A stretch of 36,667 nucleotides of DNA from Terriglobales bacterium (GTDB lineage Bacteria > Acidobacteriota > Terriglobia > Terriglobales > Acidobacteriaceae): assembly GCA_035543055.1 (NCBI GenBank), contig DATKKJ010000206.1, positions 1 through 36,667 on the forward strand, in the 5' to 3' direction. Shown in pieces: positions 8,212 through 16,103 of this stretch. Every line of letters begins with the position of its first letter. The first letter of the stretch is position 1. Below the pieces are notes generated by a model, which was given only the letters and a program-made list of their open reading frames with translations, was not told the DNA's origin and ran no database searches. The position numbers and the translations under genes are program-made.

Positions 8212-9180
8212 ATGCCTAACGGTTCGCAGCCTGAGCGCCCGAAGCTGGTCCCTGCCCGGGGCAAGCGCGAACGCATGTGGGCCCTTCTGGAGCGGCCGGA
8301 CGTCCTCGGCTACCTGCTGATGACGCCGGCCGCTCTCATCATCTTCCTGTTCGTCGCTTATCCCTTCGCCTGGGGCGTGTGGATGAGCCTGACGAACAAG
8401 CAGATCGGGATGCCCTGGTCCCAGGTGCAGTTCGTCGGGCTGAGGAACTACGTGGACCTGGCCACCAAGGACAAGGTCTTCTGGACCACCACTTTCAACA
8501 GCTTCGTCTATACCGGGGTCGCGACCATCGTCAAATTCATCCTCGGCATCTGGCTTGCTCTCCTGCTCAACCGGATGGTGCGCTTCCAGCGCTTTGTGCG
8601 CGCTGCCGTGCTGCTGCCCTGGATCGTCCCCACCGTGCTCAGCACCATCGCGTTCCTGTGGATCTTCGACCCCGACTTCAGCGTCATCAACTGGACCCTG
8701 AGGCAGTTCGCCGTTTGGATGGGTTGGGGGCCGGTGCGAGGGCCGCTGTGGCTGGCGGACCCGTTGCTGGCCCTGGCCTCGGTCACCTTCGTGAATATCT
8801 GGCGCGGCGTACCCTTCTACGCCATCTTCTTTCTTGCCGGCCTGCAGACCATCAACCCGGAGCTCTACGAAGCGGCGGCCATCGACGGCGCCAGCGCCTG
8901 GCAGCGCTTCTGGTATGTGACCTTGCCCGGGATCCGTCCGATCATCGTCGTAGTCCTCGTCTTTTCCGTGATCGTGACCTTCTCCGACTTCCAGGTGGTG
9001 TACGTGCTGACGCGCGGCGGCCCCGCCAACAGCACCCACCTGTTTGCCACCTATGCCTACCAGGTGGCCATGATGGGCACGCGGCTCGGCCTGGGCGCGG
9101 CGGTCTCGCTCTTCATGTTCCCGGTGCTGGCGGTGCTGATCATTCTCCAGCTGCTGTACGTGCGGCGGGAGCACGCATAG
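8212..9180 (+). CDS. Carbohydrate ABC transporter permease, MalF type
   Basis: Membrane subunit of the sugar transporter, 322 residues. After a cytoplasmic N-terminus of about 35 residues come hydrophobic segments starting at GYLLMTPAALIIFLFVAYPFAW, the opening typical of the UgpA/MalF family. The EAA coupling motif is EAAAIDGASAWQRFWYVTLP (about residues 223-242), where the ATPase docks. The start ATG at 8212 lies 27 bases after the binding-protein stop, and its stop codon abuts the ATG of the next permease with no spacer. The gene is intact. No ATPase gene is in the operon, so an MsmK/UgpC-type ATPase encoded elsewhere must serve it. Confidence 0.92.
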   Translation: MPNGSQPERPKLVPARGKRERMWALLERPDVLGYLLMTPAALIIFLFVAYPFAWGVWMSLTNKQIGMPWSQVQFVGLRNYVDLATKDKVFWTTTFNSFVYTGVATIVKFILGIWLALLLNRMVRFQRFVRAAVLLPWIVPTVLSTIAFLWIFDPDFSVINWTLRQFAVWMGWGPVRGPLWLADPLLALASVTFVNIWRGVPFYAIFFLAGLQTINPELYEAAAIDGASAWQRFWYVTLPGIRPIIVVVLVFSVIVTFSDFQVVYVLTRGGPANSTHLFATYAYQVAMMGTRLGLGAAVSLFMFPVLAVLIILQLLYVRREHA

Positions 9181-10110
9181 ATGGCCGCTCCTCCCATCGG
9201 CGAGACCTTCCTCAAGCGGCTGCTGGTCTACCATCTGCCGCTCTTTGCCTTCGTTCTCTTCGCCCTGTTCCCCTTCTATTGGATGTTCGTCACCTCGATC
9301 AAATCGACCCGCGAGACCTACAACCGGCAGGCCAACCCGTACATCCCGGTCACCTGCGTGGCGACCGTCGGCGACCAGGTGCGTTCGCTCCAGTTCGACG
9401 GAGCGGCGGTCATGGACAACTGCTTCTACCACTGGCGCGTCCTGCTGCGCGACACCCTTTTCATCCGCTGGCTGGAGAACACGCTGTTCGTGGCGGTGGT
9501 TTCGACCTTCATCTCGCTGTTTGCGGGGATCACTGCGGGCTATGCCCTGGCGCGGCTCAAGTTCCGAGGCGCGGACACTCTCGGCGTCCTCATCTTCATC
9601 ACTTACCTGGTGCCGCCTACGCTCCTGTTCATCCCGCTCTCGGACTTCATCGGCGACCCCCCCGTGTTCCACATCAGCCTGCTCAACTCGCCCTGGGCGC
9701 TGATCGTGGCATATCCCACCTTCCTGGTGCCCTTCTGCACCTGGCTGCTCACCGGCTACTTCCGGACCATCCCCCCGGAGCTGGAAGAACAGGCGATGGT
9801 GGACGGCGCAACCCGCATCCAGGCGATGGTCAAGGTCATTCTTCCCCTGGCCCTGCCCGGACTGCTCTCGGCGGGAATGTTCGCCTTCACGCTCTCGGCG
9901 AATGAATTCCTCTACGCCCTCATCTTCATTTACGATGCCTCCAACAAGACGGTGCCGGTCGGCGTGGTCAGTGAGTTGATCAAAGGCGATGTCTTTTACT
10001 GGGGCGAGCTGATGTCGGGCGCCTTGCTGGGCTCGGTCCCCGTGGCCCTGATCTACTCGTTCTTCGTCGAGCACTACGTGGCGGGGATGACCGGCGCGGT
10101 CAAAGGTTGA
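9181..10110 (+). CDS. Carbohydrate ABC transporter permease, MalG type
   Basis: Second membrane subunit, 309 residues. The first helix (about 18-38) is LPLFAFVLFALFPFYWMFVTSI, followed by the family's TSIKSTRE segment. The EAA loop is EEQAMVDGATRIQAMVKVILP. Between helix 1 and helix 2 the periplasmic loop is longer than in usual MalG proteins and has two cysteines (residues 59 and 81) bounding about 20 extra residues, possibly a disulfide-closed lobe that meets the binding protein. The ATG immediately follows the stop codon of the previous gene, so translation is coupled. Family assignment is secure; the loop function is inference. Confidence 0.92.
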   Translation: MAAPPIGETFLKRLLVYHLPLFAFVLFALFPFYWMFVTSIKSTRETYNRQANPYIPVTCVATVGDQVRSLQFDGAAVMDNCFYHWRVLLRDTLFIRWLENTLFVAVVSTFISLFAGITAGYALARLKFRGADTLGVLIFITYLVPPTLLFIPLSDFIGDPPVFHISLLNSPWALIVAYPTFLVPFCTWLLTGYFRTIPPELEEQAMVDGATRIQAMVKVILPLALPGLLSAGMFAFTLSANEFLYALIFIYDASNKTVPVGVVSELIKGDVFYWGELMSGALLGSVPVALIYSFFVEHYVAGMTGAVKG

Positions 10111-10122
10111 GAGGAGGCTCAC

Positions 10123-10593
10123 GTGCTGCAACAGCGTGGCCGCTACGCTGCCGCTTGGCTGTGGGTGGCGATCGCGGCGATCGTTCTGGCGCCGATCGGC
10201 TGCTCCCGCAGCAGCAAGCAGGAGCAGACGGTACCATCGGGACCAACCGGCGAGATCTCCGGCACCATCACCCTGGATCCGGCCTTGAAGGACAAGGTGG
10301 GCAAAGCCCCGCTGTTGCTGATCTTCGCTTCGACTTCGTCCGACCCGACCCAACCTGCACTGGTGGTCAAGCGGGAATTCGATGTCAGCTTTCCTTACAA
10401 CTACAAGCTCTCCGCCGAAGACATCACCCTTGTCGGCTCCTCCTTCCAGGGGAAGATGTATGTGACGGCGCGCATCGATCCTGCCGGGATGATAGGCCCG
10501 GCGCGGCCGGGCACGTTCGACGGCACGTATCCGGGCAACCCGGTCGCGGTCGGCTCCAGCAAGGTCGACATCGTCATCAATAAGGCGCACTGA
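10123..10593 (+). CDS. Small lipoprotein with CcmI/CycH C-terminal Ig-like domain
   Basis: A 156-residue exported protein starting at a GTG with GAGGAGG 5 bases upstream, 12 bases after the permease stop, so clearly part of the sugar operon. Residues about 9-27 are a hydrophobic signal ending IGCS, a plausible lipobox with an unusual Pro at position -3. The remainder (ISGTITLDPALKDKVGKAPL, LLLIFAS, ALVVKREFDV, GKMYVTARID, then PGTFDG and VDIVINK) matches the layout I know from the C-terminal beta-sandwich of cytochrome c biogenesis protein CcmI/CycH. That domain reads similarly: SGTVTLDPALAAKV, FVFAR, PLAV, VGARIS, GDLEG. No CcmI TPR region or cytochrome genes are nearby. A role as an accessory surface lipoprotein of the transporter is inferred. 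The domain match is recalled, not computed. Confidence 0.75.
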   Translation: MLQQRGRYAAAWLWVAIAAIVLAPIGCSRSSKQEQTVPSGPTGEISGTITLDPALKDKVGKAPLLLIFASTSSDPTQPALVVKREFDVSFPYNYKLSAEDITLVGSSFQGKMYVTARIDPAGMIGPARPGTFDGTYPGNPVAVGSSKVDIVINKAH

Positions 10594-10732
10594 GTCCCAT
10601 CCTGGACCCAGGTGTACGATCCCTGAGCTTCCTCAAGCAAGACGCGCGCAGCCGCCGATGTCACAGCCCTGAGTGACCGCTGCTTTTGCAGCTTGTTCAA
10701 GGCGCGACTACCATGGGTGCGCGAGGCACGCC

Positions 10733-12364
10733 GTGGTCCACGCGCTCGTCGAGTATCCCGTCCTGACTTTGTTCGTGGTCATTGGCCTGGGATACCTGGT
10801 CGGCGAGATCAACTTCTTCGGCTTCCGCTTCGGTGTGGCCGGGGTCCTGTTCATGGGGCTGGCCGTGGGCGCGCTGCACCCCAACGTCGCCCTGCCCGAG
10901 ATCGTCTCCACCCTGGGGCTCATCATCTTCGTGTACGCCGTCGGCATCCACAGCGGCCCGGCATTCTTCGCCGCCTTCCGCAAGCAGGGATACCGCGACA
11001 CGATGTTCGCGCTCGGCCTGGTGATCTTCGGTGCAGTGCTCACGCTGACGGTTTCTCTTTCCCTCCATCTCGGGGGGGCGCGCACCGCCGGCCTGTTCAC
11101 CGGGGCCATGACCAACACGCCTGCGCTGGCCGCCGCCCGGGAGCGCGCCCGCGAGCAAGCCCGCGCCTCCGGAGCGTCCGAAACCGAGGTGCGAGCGCTC
11201 GGCGACGAGCCCGTCGTCGCTTACTCCATCGCCTATCCGCTGGGAGTGATCCTGGTGCTGATCGGATTCAACCTGGCCCGCCGGCTGTGGCGGGTGGAGT
11301 TCGGGCCGGCGGAAGAAGCGCCCGAGATCCTAGTGCGCGATTTCGTGGTCTGTAATCCGGGCGTGATCGGCCAGAAGGTGGAAGAGGTCCTGCGGGTGCA
11401 CGGCGAGCTCGGGTTCGTGGTCAGCCGCATCCGCCACAACGGCAGCACCGGCCTGGTCACCTCGGAGACCTTGCTCGCCGACCAGGACATCGTGGCTGTC
11501 GTCGGCGACGAGGAGGCGTTGCAGCGCGCCCGTCACATCTTCGGGGAGCCCACCAACACCCACATCGAAGCCGACCGCTCGGAGCTCGACTTCCGCCGCG
11601 TGTTCGTCTCCAGCGCCGCGGTGGTGGGCAAGCGCATCCGCGATCTCGACCTGGCCAACCGGCTGCACGCCACCATCACCCGCCTGCGCCGCGGCGATGC
11701 CGACGTGGTGGCCACCCCCGACACCCGCTTGTGGTTCGGCGACCGCGTCCGCGTGCTCACCCGCCGGGAGAACTTCGCCGCTGTGTCTGGATTCTTCGGC
11801 GACTCCATCCGCGGCACTGCGGAAACCGATTTCGGCTCGGTCGCCATCGGCATGGTGCTGGGGGCCCTGGTGGGCATGCTGCCCATCCCACTGCCCGGCG
11901 GGGCCAAGGTAAGTCTCGGATTCGCCGGTGGGCCGCTGCTGGTCGCGCTGGTGCTCGGCGCCGTCGAGCGCACCGGCCGCATCTCCTGGAATATTCCCGT
12001 CAGCGCCAACCTCACCCTCCGCCAGATCGGCCTGCTCCTCTTCCTGGCCGGCGTGGGCACCAAGGCCGGATACGCCTTCCTGCAGACCATGCGCACCAAT
12101 GGCCTGCAGATGCTGGTGGCGGGCGCGTTCGTCACCGCGTTCACGACCCTCGCCGGCTTGATCGTCGGCTACAAGGTCCTGAGGATCCGCTTCGACACGC
12201 TGATGGGGATGGTGTCGGGCGTCCAGACCCAGCCCGCTTGCCTGGCCTTCGCCACCACCACGGCCAACAACGAAGCGCCGAATGTCGGCTACGCCAGCGT
12301 GTACCCGGTGGCGATGATCGCCAAGATCATCCTCGTCCAGGTACTGCTCAGTTGGGCGGGGTAG
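10733..12364 (+). CDS. AspT/YidE-type transporter with central RCK_C (TrkA_C) domains
   Basis: Membrane exchanger of the aspartate:alanine exchanger (AAE) family, 543 residues from the GTG at 10733 (GAGG six bases upstream; the open frame extends 20 codons further but without a ribosome-binding site). Layout: about five N-terminal helices (YPVLTLFVVIGLGYLVGEINFF onward, with GAMTNTPALAAA, the conserved anion-exchange motif region); two RCK_C domains about residues 205-375 (VRDFVVCNPGVIGQKVEEVL and DFRRVFVSSAAVVGKRIRDL); then five to six helices ending GMVSGVQTQPACLAFATTTANNEAPNVGYASVYPVAMIAKI. Relatives exchange dicarboxylates or amino acids. Length and both repeats are complete. The substrate is unknown, and the gene has its own leader, so it need not belong to the sugar operon. 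Confidence 0.88.
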   Translation: MVHALVEYPVLTLFVVIGLGYLVGEINFFGFRFGVAGVLFMGLAVGALHPNVALPEIVSTLGLIIFVYAVGIHSGPAFFAAFRKQGYRDTMFALGLVIFGAVLTLTVSLSLHLGGARTAGLFTGAMTNTPALAAARERAREQARASGASETEVRALGDEPVVAYSIAYPLGVILVLIGFNLARRLWRVEFGPAEEAPEILVRDFVVCNPGVIGQKVEEVLRVHGELGFVVSRIRHNGSTGLVTSETLLADQDIVAVVGDEEALQRARHIFGEPTNTHIEADRSELDFRRVFVSSAAVVGKRIRDLDLANRLHATITRLRRGDADVVATPDTRLWFGDRVRVLTRRENFAAVSGFFGDSIRGTAETDFGSVAIGMVLGALVGMLPIPLPGGAKVSLGFAGGPLLVALVLGAVERTGRISWNIPVSANLTLRQIGLLLFLAGVGTKAGYAFLQTMRTNGLQMLVAGAFVTAFTTLAGLIVGYKVLRIRFDTLMGMVSGVQTQPACLAFATTTANNEAPNVGYASVYPVAMIAKIILVQVLLSWAG

Positions 12365-12371
12365 CCCCGCC

Positions 12372-13151
12372 TCAATCGGTCTCTTTGTCGAACAGGGAAG
12401 GCGTGTCTTTGAAAAGCTCTTCGAGGAAGCCATCGCGGTCATTCACGAAGCGTCGAACGATCTGCATCGGAGCGGTCTCTTCGTACTGGATCTCACGGAT
12501 CTCCTCATCATCGAAGGAGAAGATTTGCGCCTCTGGATAGCCGAGTAGGACCGGGGAGTGGGTGGAGATGATGAATTGCGCGTCCCTGTATTTCGGGAGC
12601 ACGTCGTGGAGCATGACCAGAAAAGCGAGTTGACGCTGCGGTGACAATGCTGCTTCTGGCTCATCGAGCAGGAACAGCCCGTTCCGCCGGAACTTGAGTT
12701 CGAGAAGAGTAAAGAAGGTCTCCCCATGGGAACGTTCATGGAGGCTGCGTCCGCCATAGTAGGTGCTGATCGGAGGGGCGAAGGCACTGGGTTCCTTATC
12801 CAATTCATCCATGTAAGAAACCGTGTTGAAGAAACTCTCCGCCCGCAGGAAAAAGCCGGCGCCCGTCCGGCGATCGAATGACAAGCGCAGGGCCTTTACC
12901 AGCGAATCGATCGCGTGATTACTCTCCGTGCTGTCAGTCTGGAAGTTTCGATTGCCACTCTCTCGACCGAACCCGTAATGAGCCGCAATGGCTTCCAGCA
13001 GGGTGGACTTTCCCGTGCCATTCTCTCCGGCGAAGAAGCAGACCCGCGAGCGAATCGTCAGCTCAGTGATGCGGGCGATGACCGGGACGGTAAACGGATA
13101 TTGCTTCCAATCGTCGACGCGGTCGCGCAATAGGGTGATTTTCTTCAGCAC
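12372..13151 (-). CDS. AAA family ATPase (COG3910-like, ABC/OLD-type)
   Basis: Soluble ATPase, 259 residues. From the chosen start it reads MLKKITLLRDRVDDWKQYPF, then the Walker A GENGTGKS at residues 42-49, a Q-loop-like region in YYGGRSLHERSHGETFF, the Walker B GLFLLDEPEAALS and the H-loop region FIISTHSPVLLGY. This is the architecture of stand-alone ABC-type ATPases (COG3910). I prefer the GTG at 13151 over the ATG at 13226: the family starts here, and a TAGAAT box ends 8 bases upstream. The gene is visibly richer in A and T than its neighbours and stands alone between convergent and divergent genes, which suggests transfer. Function is unknown; relatives occur singly and in defence contexts. 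Confidence 0.82.
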   Translation of the reverse strand: MLKKITLLRDRVDDWKQYPFTVPVIARITELTIRSRVCFFAGENGTGKSTLLEAIAAHYGFGRESGNRNFQTDSTESNHAIDSLVKALRLSFDRRTGAGFFLRAESFFNTVSYMDELDKEPSAFAPPISTYYGGRSLHERSHGETFFTLLELKFRRNGLFLLDEPEAALSPQRQLAFLVMLHDVLPKYRDAQFIISTHSPVLLGYPEAQIFSFDDEEIREIQYEETAPMQIVRRFVNDRDGFLEELFKDTPSLFDKETD

Positions 13152-13159
13152 GTATCGTA

Positions 13160-13187
13160 ATTCTAGCCTGAAGGAGCGATTTCTCAG
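13160..13187 (-). promoter_or_regulatory. Promoter of the AAA ATPase gene, giving a leaderless mRNA
   Basis: Minus strand: CTGAGA (13182-13187, 4/6 match to TTGACA), 16-base spacer, TAGAAT (13160-13165, 5/6 match). The -10 box ends 8 bases before the GTG at 13151, so the transcript would begin at the start codon. Confidence 0.4.
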
Positions 13188-13350
13188 TCGCCCCGGAGAC
13201 TTTGGAATTGGTGCGTATTTCATCATTTCTTAACGACATTTTCTCCCCTTGGACGTCTTATAGAGGAAGCACCAGGGGCCCCGAAAATCGGTAGGAAACC
13301 AGGGGAACTTTCGTCCTTCGGTTCCCGTACCTCCAGGTGGGGATAGCGGT

Positions 13351-13779
13351 ATGAACCTCTCGTCTGAACAGCCATTACCGGAAGCGCAGCCGGCGCCAGC
13401 AAGGGACCATATGGGCCTGACCGTCGATTCTCGCTTAGTGGGCAACGTGGCGGTGGTGTACTGCACGGGGCGGCTCGATCTCGGGGAAGGATTGGAAAAC
13501 CTGGCCGAGTACGTGAGAGCGGCCTTTCAGGCCGGGAATCCCGTGCTCCTGCACCTGGGCGGAGTCGAGGCTATCGACGCGGCCGGGCTGGGCGTCCTGG
13601 CGGAGCTGGCGGCCCACGCGTCGCAATCGAATGGTGGATTACGCCTGTGCAACGTGCCCAAATACGTTGCCGAAGTGGTTACTTTGACCCATCTGGCCGA
13701 GGTGCTCGAGTGCTATCCGACAGAGAAGGACGGCTTGGCCTCGTACCTGGGGATCGCCGCCTTCTGGCGCGCGTCGTAG
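13351..13779 (+). CDS. STAS-domain protein (anti-sigma factor antagonist-like)
   Basis: 142 residues: a Pro-rich, Gln-rich N-terminal extension of about 22 residues, then a STAS domain (about 23-125) beginning GLTVDSRLVGNVAVVYCTGRLDL. The central motif reads EAIDAAGLGVLAELA. In SpoIIAA/RsbV-type antagonists this site is DSSGLG or DSAGLG with a phosphorylated Ser; here that serine is replaced by Ala, so it cannot be switched off by an RsbW-type kinase at that site. It is preceded by a GGTGGGGA ribosome-binding stretch. It may be a constitutive antagonist or a scaffold in another STAS complex. A SpoIIE phosphatase is encoded at 34734-36593, but no kinase lies in the window. Confidence 0.85.
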   Translation: MNLSSEQPLPEAQPAPARDHMGLTVDSRLVGNVAVVYCTGRLDLGEGLENLAEYVRAAFQAGNPVLLHLGGVEAIDAAGLGVLAELAAHASQSNGGLRLCNVPKYVAEVVTLTHLAEVLECYPTEKDGLASYLGIAAFWRAS

Positions 13780-13791
13780 GAACTGGCGTGG

Positions 13792-13811
13792 CGCGGCCGC
13801 CCTCGGCCGCG
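13792..13811. terminator. GC-rich hairpin between convergent STAS and phoU genes
   Basis: Perfect 7-bp stem (CGCGGCC / GGCCGCG) with a 6-base loop sits 12 bases after the STAS stop and 2 bases after the phoU stop. Position between convergent genes suggests a bidirectional terminator. It lacks a T-tract, so the efficiency is uncertain. Confidence 0.45.
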
Positions 13812-13813
13812 TC

Positions 13814-14485
13814 CTAGCGTGGCAGGCTGGCGGAACCCTGGTGGCGCACATCCGCGCCCCGCACCCAAAAGATGACATCCTCGGCGATGTTGGTGGCGTG
13901 GTCTGCCACCCGTTCCAGGTTCCGCGCGATCAGCAAGGCGTTCATCGCCTGGCGCGTGGTCTGGGGGTCGTTGGTCATCCAGTCCAGCATCGCGCGCGCG
14001 ATCTCTCGGTTCATGTCATCCACGATGTCGTCCGCCTTGAGGAGCGCTTCCGCCGTCTCCGCCTTGGCATCGATGAACGATTGCAAGGCGTCGTGGACCA
14101 TCCCGGTGGCGGTGCGGGCCATGCGCGGGACGTCCACCGGAAGGTCGACATGCGGGAGCCCGGCGGCGTCGAGGGCGCGCTCGGCGATGTTCACCGCCTG
14201 GTCCCCGACCCGCTCCAGGTCGGCGTTGATCTTCATGACGGCGGTGATGAAGCGCAGGTCGATGGCCATGGGTTGCTGCATGGCGAGCAGGTCCAGCGCC
14301 AGCTCGTCGATGTCGCGCTCGATGTTGTTGATGGCGGCTTCGTCGGTGAGCACGGACTTGGCGAGTGAGGTGTCGCGGCGGATGTAGGCCTGCACCGCGC
14401 GCTCCACCGCGCTCTCCGCCATGCCCCCCATGCGGAGCAACTTTTCCTTCAACTCGTCGAGGCCCTGATGGAAGCGCGTGCGCAT
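13814..14485 (-). CDS. phoU: Phosphate signalling complex protein PhoU (first copy)
   Basis: Negative regulator linking the PstSCAB transporter to the PhoR kinase, 223 residues, all alpha-helical with two three-helix PhoU repeats. The metal-binding signatures are visible: DLERVGDQAVNIAERA in the first repeat and NLERVADHATNIAEDV in the second (Gly replaced by Ala in the second, a common variant). The ATG overlaps the pstB stop by one base (TGATG), so it is the last gene of pstC-pstA-pstB-phoU. A second phoU lies at 18332-19060 in its own transcription unit. Function is well known for the family and the gene is complete. Confidence 0.95.
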   Translation of the reverse strand: MRTRFHQGLDELKEKLLRMGGMAESAVERAVQAYIRRDTSLAKSVLTDEAAINNIERDIDELALDLLAMQQPMAIDLRFITAVMKINADLERVGDQAVNIAERALDAAGLPHVDLPVDVPRMARTATGMVHDALQSFIDAKAETAEALLKADDIVDDMNREIARAMLDWMTNDPQTTRQAMNALLIARNLERVADHATNIAEDVIFWVRGADVRHQGSASLPR

Positions 14486-15243
14486 CAGCCGAACCGTCCT
14501 GTGATGTAGTCTTCCGTCCGCTTGTCGGACGGGGTGGTAAAGATCTTCTCGGTGGTGGCGAATTCTATCAGGCGGCCCATGAGGAAGAAGCCGGTGAATT
14601 CCGCCACCCGTGCCGCCTGCTGCATGTTGTGGGTGACGATCACGATGGTGTATTGCTCCTTCAACTGGAAGATGAGTTCTTCGATCTTGCTGGTGGAGAT
14701 GGGATCGAGGGCGGAAGCCGGCTCATCCATCAGCATCACCTCCGGCTCGACCGCCAGGGCGCGCGCGATGCACAGCCGCTGCTGCTGCCCGCCGGAGAGG
14801 CTGGCTCCCGATTGCTTCTTCAGGATGTCTTTGACTTCCTCCCACAGCGCGGCCTGCTTCAGCGAGCGCTCCACGACCTCGTCGAGCTTGCGGCGGTTGG
14901 AATACCCGTTCAGCTTCAGTCCGGCGGCGACATTGTCGTAGATCGACATGGTGGGAAACGGGTTCGGCTTCTGGAAGACCATGCCGATGCGACGCCGCAC
15001 CTCGACCGCCGAGGTCCCGTTGTAGATGTCGCGCTCGCCGACATTGACCTTGCCTGCGGCCCGCGCGCCCGGGATGGTCTCGTGCATCCGGTTCAGGCAG
15101 CGCACGAACGTGGATTTGCCGCAACCCGACGGCCCGATGATCGCCGTCGCGTGATTGGCGGCGATGCTCATGGTGATGTCGTACAGCGCCTGGGTGGCGC
15201 CGAACCAGGCGTTGAGGCCCGCGACTTCGATGCCGACACCCAT
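14485..15243 (-). CDS. pstB: Phosphate ABC transporter ATP-binding protein PstB
   Basis: ATPase of the high-affinity phosphate transporter, 252 residues. Walker A is [19 protein letters not shown], followed by the PstB-specific [14 protein letters not shown], the signature [33 protein letters not shown] (here described as signature plus Walker B) and the H-loop [12 protein letters not shown]. The ATG at 15243 overlaps the pstA stop by one base (TGATG). The open frame extends upstream through pstA, but that part is a pstA shadow. The C-terminus [10 protein letters not shown] is the usual PstB ending. Intact and operon-coupled. Confidence 0.97.
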   Translation of the reverse strand: MGVGIEVAGLNAWFGATQALYDITMSIAANHATAIIGPSGCGKSTFVRCLNRMHETIPGARAAGKVNVGERDIYNGTSAVEVRRRIGMVFQKPNPFPTMSIYDNVAAGLKLNGYSNRRKLDEVVERSLKQAALWEEVKDILKKQSGASLSGGQQQRLCIARALAVEPEVMLMDEPASALDPISTSKIEELIFQLKEQYTIVIVTHNMQQAARVAEFTGFFLMGRLIEFATTEKIFTTPSDKRTEDYITGRFG

Positions 15244-16103
15244 CAGTGAGCCCCTTTCAGAATGCCCCGGCTGGCCACATAGCGTACCGCCGCAACGCTG
15301 ATCACGATCAGGGCGATCAGCACCAGCGCTCCTGCCCAAGCCTGCCGGTGCCATTCGTCGAATGGCGAGATGGCGAAGGTAAAGACTTGCAGCGACAGGG
15401 CTGCCGTCGGTTGATTGGGCTTCAGGTTCCAGAACTGGTTGCCGAAGGCGGTGAACAGCAGGGGCGCCGTCTCTCCCGCCACCCGCGCAAACGCCAGCAT
15501 CACCCCGGTGATCACGCCCGCCGACGCCGTGCGCAGGGCGACCGACAGCGTTGTCCGCCAGCGCGCGACCCCCAATCCGTACGCCGCCTCCCGGACGGTA
15601 TTGGGGACCATGGCCAGCACTTCTTCGGTGGAGCGCGAGATGGTCGGAATCATCATGATCCCCAGGGCCACACCCCCGGCGAAGGCGGAGAAGTGCTTCT
15701 GGGGGACGACCACCAAGCCGTACACCACGATCCCGATGACGATGGAGGGCACCCCGTTGAGCACGTCGGCGGTAAAGCGCAGCAGATTGCCGAAGCGATT
15801 CTGGCCGTACTCGGCGACGTAAACCCCAGCGCCGATGCCGAGCGGCACTCCGATCAGCGAGGCGATGCCGAGGATCATCGCGGTACCGGCGATGGAGTTG
15901 GCCATGCCGCCCCCGCCTTCGCCCACCGGTCTTGGGGTTTGGGTGAGGAACGCCCAATTCAGCGAGCCGATCCCTTTGGCCACGAGATAACCGAAGATCG
16001 CCAGCAGCGGCACCATGACCACGACCACGGTGCCGACCGCGGAAACAGTGAAGAATCCGTCGACGATCTGGCGTCGCCAATGGCGCAGAGAGCCTTTAGA
16101 CAT
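15243..16103 (-). CDS. pstA: Phosphate ABC transporter permease PstA
   Basis: Inner-membrane channel subunit, 286 residues, with about six helices. Typical PstA blocks are seen: [52 protein letters not shown] and the EAA-type coupling loop [23 protein letters not shown]. Its ATG lies inside the end of pstC (8-base overlap), and its stop is fused to the pstB start, so the four downstream genes are tightly coupled. It imports phosphate delivered by PstS. No anomalies seen. Confidence 0.96.
   Translation of the reverse strand: MSKGSLRHWRRQIVDGFFTVSAVGTVVVVMVPLLAIFGYLVAKGIGSLNWAFLTQTPRPVGEGGGGMANSIAGTAMILGIASLIGVPLGIGAGVYVAEYGQNRFGNLLRFTADVLNGVPSIVIGIVVYGLVVVPQKHFSAFAGGVALGIMMIPTISRSTEEVLAMVPNTVREAAYGLGVARWRTTLSVALRTASAGVITGVMLAFARVAGETAPLLFTAFGNQFWNLKPNQPTAALSLQVFTFAISPFDEWHRQAWAGALVLIALIVISVAAVRYVASRGILKGAH

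Noticed and set aside
7594-10590. A 998-codon open frame on the minus strand
   Set aside because: It lies antisense to the binding protein, both permeases and lipoprotein of the sugar operon; its composition (runs of Arg, Asp, Glu, His, Gly) is typical of a high-GC shadow frame, with no recognisable domain.
10594-10732. Terminator and promoter between the lipoprotein and AspT-type genes
   Set aside because: Only a 5-bp stem without T-tract and a weak TTGCAG / TACCAT pair are seen; not strong enough to list.
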